In this document: piece after piece, positions 20,301 through 32,391 of the stretch | Numbering within the stretch: position 1 is the stretch's first letter | How the letters are laid out: every line of letters begins with the position of its first letter | DNA from: Paraconiothyrium sp. Pb-2020 | Taxonomy: Eukaryota > Ascomycota > Dothideomycetes > Pleosporales > Didymosphaeriaceae | Direction of reading: 5' to 3' | Assembly: GCA_022419385.1 (NCBI GenBank) | Contig: JAJUBI010000001.1 | Location: 4,960,001-5,024,000, forward strand | DNA: 64,000 nucleotides | Program-made: the position numbers and the translations under genes | The notes under the pieces: generated by a model | The model's database searches: none | Told to the model about the DNA's origin: nothing | The model's input: only the letters and a program-made list of their open reading frames with translations

Positions 20301-22609
20301 GAAGCTTGGAAGGGGAACGATACCTAGGCGCTCGGGGCGAGCACTTCCTCATATACCGCTTGTCTGACGACGTTCTCCACTCTACCATTCAAAAGATAGT
20401 GGACAAGGCAGGCATGCCGGAAGCCTGGGAGACCAAGCTCGAGGCGCTTCTGGATGAAGGACCAAAACCCCAGCTGAAGTCTCTACGCGCGTTGCTTAAT
20501 GAAGGAGAACGCATCGATTGGGAACTAAACGGTCTTGCAGACTTGAAAGAATTCGTCGAGAAATGCTCGGAGATAGCTGAAGAAGCATTGGGTTACACGA
20601 CACGGAAGCAACAAGCTCGGCGTAAGAATGAGGGCCGTGGTCGAGCTCGTGGGAAAGCTGCAGCAGCAGAGATCGACGAGAAAGAGCGGGAATATCGCAA
20701 CATCGATAATATTCAGAAGCTTCTCGCGACAGCAAACAGTCTGTGCTTTGACAGCCCGGAGATCACGGCACTGCGTGAGCGGTTTGAGAGCATTGCAGAG
20801 TTCCAGGACAAAGCTCGTGCCGCACTACGAGATAGACCCGCGCAGCAAAGCATTGCCCGGTTGGACGAACTTCTTGAGGAAGGCAAAGGCTTTAATGTTG
20901 ATCTACCTGAACTAGACTCGCTAGAGAAGGTGGTCGCCCAACTCAAGTGGCTCAAGACAGTTGACGATTGTAGACAGAAGGCGCCTACTCTTAGAGATGT
21001 CGGTGTGCTTATCGATCAGGGTATCGAGCTTGGCATACCTGAGAATCATCCTGAAGTGCACTTCCTTCAAGACAAGAAGATTCAAGGCGAGCTTTGGGAG
21101 GCCAAAGCTAAGGAGCTCATGTCCGTGGAGAACGTCCATTATCAGCAGCTTGACGCCCTCTCAAAGCAAGCGCATTCGATACCTGTCGTGCCGGAAACTC
21201 TCGCTGCAGTAGACGCAATCCTCAAGAAGCAGCGCGATGCTCAAGAGCTGATACTATCCCTGTACGAGCGAAGCAAGAACCCAGACTTCCGCCAGCGACC
21301 GAAATACTTGGAGGTGAAGAACGCTGTAGAAGCTTTGAGTGCGCTCAACAGTAAGCCTACGGGTACAATCGACCTTGAAAGGGAGCAGAAGCGACATGAA
21401 GATTGGATGCGACGTGGCAAGAAACTCTTCGGCAAAGCTAATGCACCATTGCACATTCTACACGCCCATATGAAACAGGTCGATGAGCGAAATATATCCT
21501 GTTTCGACTTGTCCGATCAGCCTCGTATGCCTGTTGAGCCGTCTTCGCGAGCAAACACCCCCGAAGAAGACGAGGAGAACGTAGATGGATCTGGATCGAG
21601 CCGTGATGTCTTTTGTATTTGCCGGAAACCTGAGGCGGGGATCATGATTGAATGTGATCTCTGTCATGAATGGTGAGTTGGGATTATGATTGTTCGCCAT
21701 GATTGGTTACTAAAAATCGCAGGTATCACAGCAAATGTCTCAAGCTCGCTAGAGGCAAACTTAAGGAAGAAGACAAGTACACCTGCCCCATTTGCGACTA
21801 TCGTGTCAAGATCCCTCGAGATGCTACTCGGCCAAAGCTCGAAGAATTGCAGGCGTGGCAGGAGGAAACCGTCTCTTCTTTCCAGCCAGAAGAAGAAAAC
21901 ACTAGACTCGCTCATCCATCATGGCACTCAATTTCGAGACTACGTTGCCCAGTACATCAACCCTGTCATGTCTAGCCCGGAAGAGCTTACAACCCAACGT
22001 TTCTATCTCAGGAAGCTGGAGGGCGCAGAGATTCTGTTATCAGATGAAATCAACTTCTTCCGCCAAGAGCTGCACAAATGGGCACCAGTTGCTCCCCAAC
22101 CGCCTCCGATCCTCAATGTCTCGCTGTCCACACGTAAGCCACGGCCCACCAAACAGCAGAAGCTTATGACCCAACTTGGTATCACAAACCCCGAAGATCT
22201 ACCGCCCCACATGCGACCGAAAACACAACAGGCCAAGCGCAAGTCATTGGATCCCACCAGACCAAGTCTACAACCTGCCCCTGAGCAGTCGCATACACCA
22301 CCTGGCGAGCCTCCCGCTGTGCGCCGTAGTTTTGGTGAGAGCGACTACTTCAACTCTAACCCTGTCACCACCAGATTTAACAACTCTCCCACGTTTGCGA
22401 CCAATGCTACCATGAACTTCGGTTCTTCGATCGCTCCCATCGATCCTGGACTTTTCGAGAGCACTGGCGGCGAAATCACGAGCCCGATGCAAGACGTCTT
22501 CAAGAGCTCCGGGAACGGTCAAGAGATGTTTGGCGAGATGATGGAGCCTGGCGGTGGCCAGGCAGAAGAAGCGCTCGCGGTGACGGAAGGCAACAGCTAT
22601 ATGGATTAG
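17354..22609 (+). CDS. KDM5/Lid2-type histone H3K4 demethylase (JmjN-ARID-PHD-JmjC-PHD), frame break near 3' end
   Basis: Exons 17354-18692, 18837-21672 and 21723-22609, introns 144 and 50 bp; about 1,686 residues if one base near 21897 is ignored. Order: JmjN (EAPTYRPTAEEFKDP, ~90), ARID (~150-255), PHD1 (CETCG..CPKC, ~505-550), JmjC with Fe(II) ligands in CWHNEDHF (~690) and HAGFNHGFN (~778), a C5HC2 zinc finger (CNFCKAYGYLS), the PLU-1 helical region, and PHD2 (CICRKPE..CHEWYHSKC) split by the last intron. KDM5 enzymes remove H3K4 di/trimethyl marks using 2-oxoglutarate and oxygen. All catalytic residues seen are present. After FQPEEE the conserved continuation (TLDSLIHHGTQFRDYV) sits in another frame. 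As written, the protein would end at 21975 after about 25 aberrant residues and lose some 230 C-terminal residues. The start is chosen at the first in-frame ATG. Confidence 0.9.
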
Positions 22610-23384
22610 TGGTCCATGTAGCGGATGCTGCCCGCAAGTGACGCATAGCCCGACCCAGCATTTCCAATACACACGTCCACTCCTTCCTTTACATTTTACA
22701 ACAAACACCATGGGAGACAGCTCTTAGCATCTAGGCGATTTCTGTTTCCATACATTGTATGCTCGCCGGCGTTGACGGTTTTCAAGGGCCCGGCATGGGA
22801 ATCAGAATACCCCAAAATTACGACCCGGCACGATGTTACTTTCTATCCATCCATCGAAGGCAGCGATGGCTGCCATGTATACCAGCCTCGGCTGGGCTTT
22901 TGTCTATCATCTCTTTCGCTTCATAGACGAGTGCCTAAGTGGCTGCCTGCTTCGGCGGCGGCGGCGCATGGCTTGTGGTTTATCTTGTATTTTAATATCT
23001 GCACGGTAGCTGTTTCCGGATTGTGCGCATGGCGGTTCTTGTCGATAGAACAGATGCGATTGTGGTTTAGTGTTTGCGAAAAGGTCATGGAGTGTATGGT
23101 TCGCATGTTCTAGATAAGGAGCGATGAACGAATAGTGAGCATTTGAGACCCGATCTTGCAAGGACCGTGAATTGAGACCGGTACTAAGTGTGCCAGACCG
23201 CCTCCATCAGGGTAACGTGCGCTACAAGCTGCCCAGGTGCCCAGGTGTTCGTAGATGACGCGCTAAGAAGACAGTCGCAGCAGACGCGCTGTGGGGAAGT
23301 TGCGCCTGGTCCTAGCGGCCTTGGCGCCGACGACTTTCCAAAGTTTTGAATCCGTTGACATGAACGATCGGATGACAAGTCACA
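22610..23384. other. Intergenic between KDM5 and OXA1
   Basis: This is the 3' flank of KDM5 and the promoter of OXA1. Nothing else recognised. Confidence 0.5.
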
Positions 23385-25171
23385 ATGCTTCCTAGTAGAG
23401 GGTTACCACCCCAGCAATTGGCCTCATTGGCTTCTCGTCAATCAACTGCTCTGCGGTCCGGTACATCCAGAAAAGTGCGCGATTGATCCTCCGTCCCCAA
23501 TGGCACCACTCCATCAGCACACGAGCAACTTCATCTTCACGCCGCATTTGCTCAAATGATTGGGTTAAGGTCGCTAACTTACTCAATCTTAGTTCTCTTC
23601 GGTGTCCAGAAGATCTGCCCTTTCCGCATCGTCATGTCGAACAAGCTCCCTCCGATCCTCAAACTGGCGCGCCGGCGCAACCTCGACGCCTAACATTGTT
23701 TTCTCCTCTTTCGCAGTTCGACACGGATCTTGGTATGCACCATGGACGTGGGGTCGCTCCAACACGCCTTCGAACCCTGCTTCTGAGCTCACCTCCGAAC
23801 CCACCCCCGTTCCCGAAGTTGTCCCCGAACCCGTCGTTACCACTGCTACACCAGAACTGCAGCCTGCCGGAGTAGATCAAACCGCCGCGACCGCAAATAC
23901 AACTTCAACGTTGGATGGCAAGACAGTTGAAGACTTGCTTGGACCCCTCGATCCGACGAGATCTGTGGACACTTCGTTAATAGATCCTATTTCGTACTGG
24001 GGAAATCTTAAAGACTTGGGACTTGACTACGGCTGGGGTCCTTCGGCCTTCTTCGAGAGTATGCTCGAGCTAGTGCACATCAACGCCGAACTCGGCTGGG
24101 CAGGCACAATTGTGGCTTCATCATTGATTCTACGGACTGGCCTGTTCTTCACCTTTCAGAGGTGGGGCTCAGACGCCATGGTAAAGACCGCAGCCATGAA
24201 ACCAGTTCTCCAGCCTTTGCAGGACGAGATGGAGGAGGCGAAGCGACAGGGTGACGATGAGAAAGTACAGATGCTAAAGATGAAGCAGCAGGCTGTTATG
24301 AAGGACGTGGGCGTGGATCTCTTCAAATCAATGGGTACAGCTATTGCACAGGGTGTTTTCGGATACGGAGCCTGGAGATCTCTCCGTGGCATAGCATCGC
24401 TACCAGCTCCTGGAATCACCACTGATGGATGGCTTTGGTTCCCGGATTTGAGCGTTGCGGACCCCTACTACCTACTGCCTGTGGTGACGGGAGGCATCAT
24501 GTACATGGTCATCAAGGTATGTTACCATGCAGACAAGCCAAAGACCCACATCTAACAACGCGCAGAGAGGTGGCGAAACCGGTATGCAGGACCAGACAGC
24601 CCAGACGAGCATGCAAAAGCAGGTCCAAGTCGTTCTGCCCATTGCTATGACCGCAGTCACAGCTTTCCAGCCTGCTGCTATTCAGCTTTACTTCTTCTGT
24701 ACTTCAATCTCGGGCGCCGTTACCGGTTACTCCCTCCGCCAACCCGCCGTCCGCCGTGCACTCGGCATCCGGCCACTTCCCACTCCTGAATCCCAGAAAT
24801 TCTACTCGAAAGTCGTCAAAGGCGAGATTGACCTCAACAGTGTCAAAGGTGCAGACGGAAAGGTTCGGTACCAAGCCCCCAGGAATGCAGCGCCCAGGCG
24901 GACAACCGTCTCCAGCGGTATCAAGCTGAAGCCCGGAGCGTCGCTACCAGCGCACATGAGGGCAGCAGTAGACAAGGACGCCAGCGCTGAGCAGCCAAAG
25001 AACGCGTGGGAGCAAATCAAGTCGACCCCTAAGACCATCGGGGCCAAAATCAACAAGTGGAACGACCCGAGGGACCCGGAGGTCAAGAAGAGGCAGGACG
25101 CGAAGGAGAAGCAGAAGCGCGACCTGAAGAAGTACGAAGAGGAGAGGAGGAAGGGGTGGACGCAGGGTTAA
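23385..25171 (+). CDS. OXA1: Mitochondrial inner-membrane insertase OXA1
   Basis: Exons 23385-23474, 23593-24516 and 24566-25171 (introns 118 and 49 bp) give 539 residues. The first exon, MLPSRGLPPQQLAS..STALRS, with the Ser/Arg-rich start of exon 2, forms a mitochondrial presequence. The YidC/Oxa1 core covers about residues 150-400: LELVHINAELGWAGTIVASSL is the first core helix, and the cytoplasm/matrix hairpin has a Met/Gln-rich coiled segment (LQPLQDEMEEAKRQGDDEK). Further helices are DPYYLLPVVTGGIMYMVI and VVLPIAMTAVTAFQPAAIQLYF. The basic C-terminal tail (about 110 residues, Lys-rich) is the usual ribosome-binding extension. OXA1 inserts mitochondrially made and some imported proteins into the inner membrane. 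Confidence 0.93.
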
Positions 25172-25561
25172 TTGGGCAAGCCATAGAAGGTCATTTTGTA
25201 TTTGTCTGAGCAGGGTCTGTATGATAGAGAAGGGCTTTCAATTTTGTGTTAGTAGATGTAGAGGTAAGGGCAAGCATATGGGAAGAGGTCTTGCATTGTA
25301 GCCATACACATTGTACCAAATCGAAATCCAGCACATACGACTTGGCTCTCGACCCAATCAGACATGTCAGATCGACAGCAATGGGTTGCAACCTTGGACT
25401 TCATGCATATGCTTGAAACTTGTCCTTCACGATTTTGTAGACATGCGCGCAATATGTACAATTACAGATGGATCCACCTCGCATCTTTGCTCCTTTATCG
25501 TGGCGTTATCTCCTGCTGCATTCGCACATTTCCCTAGAGCCTTCCTCATGGCCTTATGCCC
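25172..25561. other. Convergent 3' intergenic
   Basis: 390 bp between the 3' ends of OXA1 (+) and MIM1 (-). Nothing recognised. Confidence 0.5.
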
Positions 25562-26049
25562 CTACTCCAGCGAGGTATACGCATCTAGCTCCTCGCCACT
25601 TCTCCTTCTCCGCTCCACAGGATCCGCCCTCATCTCCACACCCGGCCCTACACGCCTTCCTCCACCCGAGCGGTGCGTAGGGAAAATCTGTTCACACATC
25701 AGTATCACTCTTTGTCAAACTGATTTGCCTCTCCTTCTATCCTCCAATTCGAAGATTCCACTAGTAAACGTACCTTGGTTCCACTCCACCCCAGCCTGTA
25801 CGCAGCCTCATTCGCAACGAGCTCTCCAAACCCCAACATCAGTCCGTTTACAAATGGCAAGAGTAAATTGATGGCTGCGCCGCGCAGCAGACCCCAGAGG
25901 GTGGGCGGCTTGTAGAGGATCAAGGGCGAGGAGGTGTCGGAGGGTGGGGAGGGAGGGGAATCGTGGGATTGGGAGGCATCGTAAGTTTCGCTATCGGAAG
26001 GGATAGTGGCGAAGGAGGAGGAGAGGTTCTGGGGGTTGTCGGAAGACAT
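25562..26049 (-). CDS. MIM1: Mitochondrial outer-membrane import protein MIM1 (TOM13)
   Basis: Exons 26049-25774 and 25687-25562, joined across an 86-bp intron (GTACGT..CAG), give 133 residues. The conserved core is ILYKPPTLWGLLRGAA, followed by the single membrane helix INLLLPFVNGLMLGFGELVA and NEAAYRLGWSGTKIFPTHR. Small Gly-spaced residues in the helix are typical of MIM1, which oligomerises in the outer membrane. With MIM2 it inserts alpha-helical outer-membrane proteins such as Tom20 and Tom70. The N-terminal 45 residues are polar, Ser/Asp-rich and cytosolic; the C-terminal tail is Arg-rich. The unspliced frame would end in unrelated residues just after GTK, so the splice is well supported. 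Confidence 0.9.
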
Positions 26050-26806
26050 AATGAAGAGAAGCCCGCGGTGGGCGATTGACGGGTAGAGGTGTTGCGATTG
26101 GGTTGCGTTGGTTGCGAATGCGATATGGGCCGTGTGACTCCGTCCTCTGTTAACTGGAGCAGAGGGTTTGGGAAGGATTGGAGAGCGCTCGAAACGCGCG
26201 TGGAATGATAGGACAAGACCCGGGGTTGGATGTGCTGGTTAGAATAGTAGTTGAGGCTCTGAAGATCGACCGGCGCGCCAAGATCGGAGCTTTGGCGTCG
26301 CGTATCCCCGCAAACGTCAAGTATCTATCGAGAGGAACGAAGTCGAATGGTTATGGTGTCGGGTACGAGATGAGAAAAAAATCCTCAATTATGGACGAGA
26401 GTACGGACAGAATTAGAGAAGAGAAATCGTCGCAGCAATCACTATTCGTCATACCCTCCAGCACTGGAGCCAATGTTATGGAACGTGTGTCGATCGATTT
26501 GACAGACCCTCTCGCAAGTGATCAATCTAAATTCCAGTCTTTGTACCATTGTTAGTCCTTAATAATACACTGCATTGATACGTGCATGGCTCGTCACATT
26601 GACTTTGGGGTGCAGTATCGAAGGTGAAAGTCAGCGTCAGGGCCGTCGACGTCAGAAAGGTCCGCGCCCGCCACAGAGCTCCAGGCACAGAACGTCGACC
26701 CCACCAACCACATAAACCAACGTTTTCGACTCTCAACGGAATTGAGTGCGACTGTCAAATATCTGCAACCACAATCTCAGCTTGATTCGACACTCGATAA
26801 ACTGAT
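26050..26806. promoter_or_regulatory. Divergent intergenic region between MIM1 and p47
   Basis: About 760 bp between divergent start codons. An open frame at 26178-26555 (+) has no recognisable domain. Nothing specific seen. Confidence 0.4.
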
Positions 26807-28189
26807 ATGTCTTCTGGTCCGCCTGCCAATCAGGATGAACTCATCGCATCTCTCGCCAGTCTCACGGGTCTAGCTCCGACAGAGGTATGTCGAACTCCGT
26901 AGAAGCTCTCCACACTTACTAACACACCTCCAGGCAGAACAGTACCTGGCTGCCGCCAACTGGAACCTCGAACACGCCGGAGCACTCTACTTCGACGACG
27001 CTGCCCCACAAGACGAGCAAGACGCCACCTCCGCCAACGACTCTACATCGCAAACCAACATGGCCGATGACAACGAGAACCAGACCCCTGCGGCGCAGCA
27101 ACCAGGTGGCGGTCGTACATTGGGAGGTGCATATGTGCCGCCCACCGAGTCCAGCTCTTCGTCAGCACAACAACCAGCGGCACAGCGGCAGCCTCAGCGG
27201 GGACTGAGGACCCTTGGAGATCTGCAGTCGTCTGGCGGTGGCGGTCACGGGCACGCTCACGACGACGACGGATGATGACGATGAGCAACACGACTTCTTT
27301 ACGGGTGGTGAGAAGTCTGGACTTGCAGTGCAGAATCCCAACCAGTCGAATCCCCGGGATCAGATCAACAATATTCTGCGACGCGCTCGACAGTAAGTTA
27401 CAAGACCTGACCACAACATACCCAGCTAACACCCACAGGAATGCCCCTCGGCCAGGCGGCGATGACGAGCAGCCCGTCTCCCGATTCCGCGGCACTGGTA
27501 TGACATTGGGCGGTGATGAAGCGCCCTCTCGCGAAATCCCCGACCCCACCGCCAGCGCCCCAAGTCTTCCCCCGCGCGCACACCGCGAGCTACACCTATG
27601 GCGGGATGGATTCTCTGTCGATGATGGCGATCTCTTCCGATACGATGATCCGGCCAATGCTCGCACGCTTGAGATGATTAACACCGGCCACGCCCCGCTT
27701 CACATCCTCAACGTCGAGCAAGGGCAAGAGGTGGATGTCGAAGTACACGCACACAAGGACGAGGATTATGTCAAGCCGAAGAAGAAGTACGTACCCTTCT
27801 CCGGCTCTGGCCAACGTCTCGGCAGCCCTACCCCAAGCGCAAGCTCGTTTGCTCAACCACCCGCTCCGGTCGCTTCTTTGTCCGGTGCCACAGCCGCCGC
27901 AGGTGCTTCTGACGCTGCGAAACCGACCGTCGATGTCGACTCCAGCGCCCCTGTGATCACACTCCAAATACGCCTGGCGGACGGCACGCGCCTGCCTTCG
28001 CGATTCAACACAACGCACACTATCGGGGATGTGTACAACTTCGTCAACTCGGCTAGCCCTGCGAGCACGCAGCGCCCGTATGCGCTCATGACTACGTTCC
28101 CGAGTAGAGAGTTATCGGACAAGGCTCAGGCATTGGGCGATTTGGCCGAGTTCAAGCGGGGGGGTGTGGTAGTGCAGAAGTGGACTTGA
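26807..28189 (+). CDS. SHP1: p47/Shp1-type Cdc48 cofactor (UBA-SEP-UBX), with a one-base frame break
   Basis: Exons 26807-26884, 26934-27392 and 27439-28189 (introns 49 and 46 bp) give about 428 residues if one base near 27270 is discounted. A UBA-like N-terminus (DELIASLASLTGLAPTEAEQ) binds ubiquitin. GGGRTLGGAYVPP and the acidic run before HDFFTGGEKSGLAVQNP are p47 hallmarks. The SEP domain (LHLWRDGFSVDDGDLFRY) spans about residues 230-300. FSGSGQRLG is the SHP box that contacts Cdc48, and the C-terminal UBX domain (ITLQIRLADGTRLPSRF..VVVQKW) is complete. These proteins adapt Cdc48/p97 for membrane fusion, degradation and phosphatase regulation. In the GAC/GAT repeat at 27261-27280 the frame shifts by one base: read literally the protein stops at 27275, before SEP and UBX. 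Confidence 0.88.
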
Positions 28190-29416
28190 GGAGGACGGAT
28201 GTGATGGTGTTCATCAGTGTGAGGAGACATTGAGATGGATTTAGTAACTGTACATCGTTCCGATACTGTGCTACATCCATAAAAAAGCAGCACTGGCGAT
28301 GACTTCGGTAAGAGTACTGGATTCTGCACTTGGCTGTACTTTACGCTTGGCAAGGCGTAGCATTAGACATGGTATGTGACATGAAAATAACATGAGCATG
28401 GACGGATTGGAGATGAGTACTATGGCATCATCAAAAGCCAGATCAATATGGCTATCTTCGAAACAATGCGTATAGTGGAGTCACAAGCGCCCTACTGTTC
28501 CCTTTATAGATGAATCGCCTTGCTTTCGTCATTTCCAGGCACGGCTTGTGTCACAAATGTGTTCTACGAGCATCAGTGGAGTGTAGTGACGGGATAGGAT
28601 CACAAACGCTGGGATGTGGTGTGGTCACTTAGGCGGGGCGTGAAACAGCCTGAGGCACCATACTTCACTTCCACGCATTCACATAGTCGACCAGCTGATT
28701 CGCCTTGTGCCGGGAAAGAATCGTCTAGATTTTTCTTTCTTTTCAACATTGTGTGCAAGTTCATATGGGAATTGAGATATGATCTTTGTGTGCATAGAGG
28801 TGCTTTGGCCATGCCATCCTAGCGTGACCGCACCTCCAACCTTTGACCAACGTCAACGCCACGTTACCCAGACCCTACCTCTGGTATCCTAGACCACCAG
28901 GGACGATAGACACCTGCAAAATAACTGGATGTTACTTGGCTATCCCGGTTACAGGGTTGACAGGCACCGAAACGGATGTTGCGGGATAGCCCACCCGGCT
29001 GTAACTGCCAAGGCTGGGGCTTCGGATAGGTCACCAATGTTTGCCAGTGAAGATTCTCAACGCATGTTGTTACGGAGGTCTTGAGAGATCATGGGGGCAT
29101 GCGAGGCTGCTGATCGTTCGTGCTACCGATCGGAATTGCACGTGAGTGTACACATGCCTATCGGTCAAGGTCCAATGGAAACACCAATTGTACACCAACG
29201 AACAAGGGTGGAGATGTTGGCATTTTCATATAAGTTTCATGACAATCTCACCATGTTTTGACAGGTGGGACATGCGAGCGTCAAGCTTTTTGAGGCAACG
29301 TCTTCGCATCGAGATCCTCTGATCCCTACCATCTTTACGTACATCGACATTGTCGTACTGCAGTCAATTCGCACCGACCGGAACGAAAGATGGTCACTTG
29401 ATGTGTTCGCCATGGA
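28190..29416. other. 1.2-kb intergenic stretch
   Basis: Between p47 and the DUF3405 gene; both are on the plus strand, so this includes the DUF3405 promoter. No ORF with a recognisable product and no tRNA seen. Confidence 0.5.
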
Positions 29417-32159
29417 ATGAAGAACTTGCCGACATCCTCAACATCTTCACTGTCACAAGGCGAAGGAAAAGGAACTGACTCAACATCCGTAGTCGCGACT
29501 ATGATTGTGCGGTCGCCCAGCAAAATCACGTTCGTATTCCTTTTCGCCGTTCTTTGTGTTGTCCTTGTATGGCACAAAAGCCCTTGGTCGCGCGCCCATA
29601 CATATGTATACCAGCGAATACCTGGGATTCCCTTCACAGCGCCGAAGCAGAACCCTATACCCACCGAAAACGACTATTCAACATTGGCCTTCACGCGCCC
29701 AGCGCCATCATTGCCAGATGTCAATTCACATCCACGTCCTGAAGCAGGAGTATCGGACTTGAGGAAGCCAAAGGACTCACACGCATTGCAGAACAATACG
29801 ACCCCAATTCCACCATGGAAAACAGTGCAGGAGAAAGGAAGCAGGGTAGACTACGAGGGCATAAAAGCAGGCACGGAGGACATATACATCAAAGAAATGC
29901 TTGACTGGAATCGACCGAATTGGGAAGGTCATTGGCCGCCGTTCTCAGACTACGTCGATCAAGAATATGATCCCAACCGGTGGGAGGAGTTCGACTAGTG
30001 AGTCTTCTATTTCCCGTCCATCTCAATGTAGGCCAAAACGATGCTGATAGCGGAAAAGTGACCACCGATTCTACACCGCCGGCCACCACAGACTCAGTGC
30101 CAAAATCGCCTCCAACCCTGTCCCCTACCGCCCCTATCCAGACTACAACTCCCCCTCCTACCAACGCACCTGGCACGGTCCCCATATCCCATGCTACGGC
30201 CCACGCGGCGTCCTTCTCAATACTAGCGCGGACGATCAAGTACAAGTCTACCTTGGCGTGCCCATTTCCTTCCCCAAAATCTTCGTTGGCGGCTACGACG
30301 TCGTTGGGCTTAATAGTTCCGTATGCTTCGACCGGTATTCTCGGTACGGGCCGTACGGCTTCGGGGATGACGAGTTCCCCGACGATGTGCTACACTGGAA
30401 GGCACCTCAGACCGTACCGGAGTGGGATAACGTACCTTGGGGTCCGCTGCAGGATGATTGTCTAGCACGTAATGCGGAGAGGTATAGGCCTGGTGCAAGG
30501 GCGCCGACGGTGAAGAGTACGAATACAATTGTGCCGGATAGGGCGACTGCAGAAGCGGCTTTCAAGATGCACACGGACACCGCGAGCGTTGGAGAAGACG
30601 CGGGTGAGGAGAGAAAGAAGTATCATGCGAGGACTGCGGTGGTGATAAGAGCTTGGACAGGTTACACGTATGAGCAGAACGATATTACAGCGATTCGCGC
30701 GATGATTTCGGAACTGAGTCTGTCGTCTGGCGGAGAGTACGAGATCTTTCTCCTTGTGCACGTTAAGGATTCGAGTTTGGATATATTCGGCAACCCGACG
30801 CTTTACCATAAGGTATTGATAGAGAATGTGCCGCAGGAGTTGCAGTCTATTGCGCTGCTTTGGAACGAGGCGATTTTCCCGAGCTGGTATCCCGAGGTTG
30901 GGGATTGGCAGGTTTACTGGCACCAGGTAAGTCGGTTACCGGGTACTAAAATCGGCCTTTGTGCTATCAATCGTTCGGAGACCATGGACTTCCTTCTCAT
31001 GTTCATGGACAACCAATGCGTGTACACGGCCCCGGTGACTTCTAGTACAGGCCTCCCTCGTTGATGGCAATAACGCTGATCGTGTTTTCCCGCGTAGTTC
31101 ATGTGCTTACAGTGGTTCTCCCTTATGCACCCGCAGTTTGACTACGTGTGGAACTGGGAGACAGACGCGCGATACACCGGACACCACTACCACTTTTTCG
31201 AAACCATCGGCCAATTCGCCGCAAAGCAGCCCCGGAAGCTCCTCTGGGAAAGGAACAAACGCTACTACATACCCTCCGTCCATGGCTCTTATGCATCCTT
31301 CGTGGAAGATACACACGCCTCCGTCCTCAACGCCTCAGCGCACTCTTTCATCCCCCCTCCCGTCTGGGGTCCGCTTCCCTGGCCGCACGCCTTGCCTCCT
31401 CAAGAACCTCTCGGTCCCACTCCACCAACTTCATTCGAGCAAGACAACTTCCAATGGGGCGTCTCCGAGCAGGCAGACTTCATCACTCTCCTCCCCATGT
31501 GGGACCCCCGCAACACGACCTGGTCCTACAAAGACAAAATTTGGAACTACGTCTCCAGCGTCCGGCCCATCTTCACACCGGAAGATCCTCCCGCAGACGC
31601 ATTCACACATCCGCAGTTCATCCACCTCGACCGCCGCGTCTTCATCAACACCGTTGCACGCTTCTCTAAAAAGCTGCTGCATGCCATGCATGTTGAGAAC
31701 CTGGCGGGTAGAAGCATGCAAGCCGAGATGTGGCCGAGTACAGTTGCGTTGCAACATGGCCTGAAGGCCGTGTACGCCCCACACCCGATCTTCACGGACA
31801 GGCACTGGCCTGCGCCGTACGCGGCTGCTATTTTCGATGCCTCGTCTATCGTTGACCCGTTCAACGGGGGCTCAATGCAACGTGTCCAGGGCGCGTGGAC
31901 GGAGCAGGAGGACAGTCCGTATAACCACGACCGCGAGGCGAACTTTGGGGGATGGAGTTGGTATTTCGCGTCAAAGTTTCCACGGACGCTGTATAGACGG
32001 TGGTTGGGGTGGAAAGTCACAAAACAGGATTGGGGTGAGCAGGAGACGATTGAAGGGGGAAAGGGAAGTGATGGTGCAAAGGAGGAGAGAAGGTTGTGTA
32101 TGCCTGCTATGCTATTGCATCCGGTGAAGAGTATGGGAAAGGAGAGGGTGAAGATGTGA
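29417..32159 (+). CDS. DUF3405 family type II membrane protein
   Basis: Exons 29417-29997, 30059-30926 and 31098-32159 (introns 61 and 171 bp) give 836 residues. A short cytosolic N-terminus is followed by one membrane helix (ITFVFLFAVLCVVLVWH, near residues 36-53), then a large lumenal domain. KYHARTAVVIRAWTGYTYEQND, FLLVHVKDSS, HPQFDYVWNWETDARYTGHH and RNKRYYIPSVHGSY are typical of DUF3405, a fungal family of unknown function. The layout resembles Golgi type II glycosyltransferases, and a D-containing acidic motif (WETDARY) could suit a nucleotide-sugar enzyme, but this is speculation. An alternative start is ATG 29501, which would still retain the membrane helix. Confidence 0.85.
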
Positions 32160-32391
32160 TCATGTGGAGGATTGGCGAATGAACAAGCTTGAACGCAGAG
32201 CGGCAGTCTTCGAGAAGCACGAAACGTTTGGAGTTGTGGGCGCAGACATAGGTGATTTCCGGATCTAACATCACATACCCCGTTAGATAGTCAGGCATAT
32301 CCTCTTTTCTTTTTCCTCATAGCCGCTTGTGTAGATTGTGCATCCCACGATATCGTGTTCCTCAATCCCCCACTCATCTCCAGCTACACGC

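Noticed and set aside
21780..21900. Intron (GTGTCAAG..ACTAG) to explain the KDM5 frame change
   Set aside because: Phase would fit, but it would remove the conserved RVKIPRDATRPKLEEL..FQPEEE segment expected in KDM5 proteins.
26178..26555. 125-codon plus-strand frame between MIM1 and p47
   Set aside because: No domain, begins within the MIM1 upstream region, and no splice context.
27225..27290. Intron in the p47 acidic region
   Set aside because: The available GT donors are in the wrong phase for the CAACACGAC continuation.
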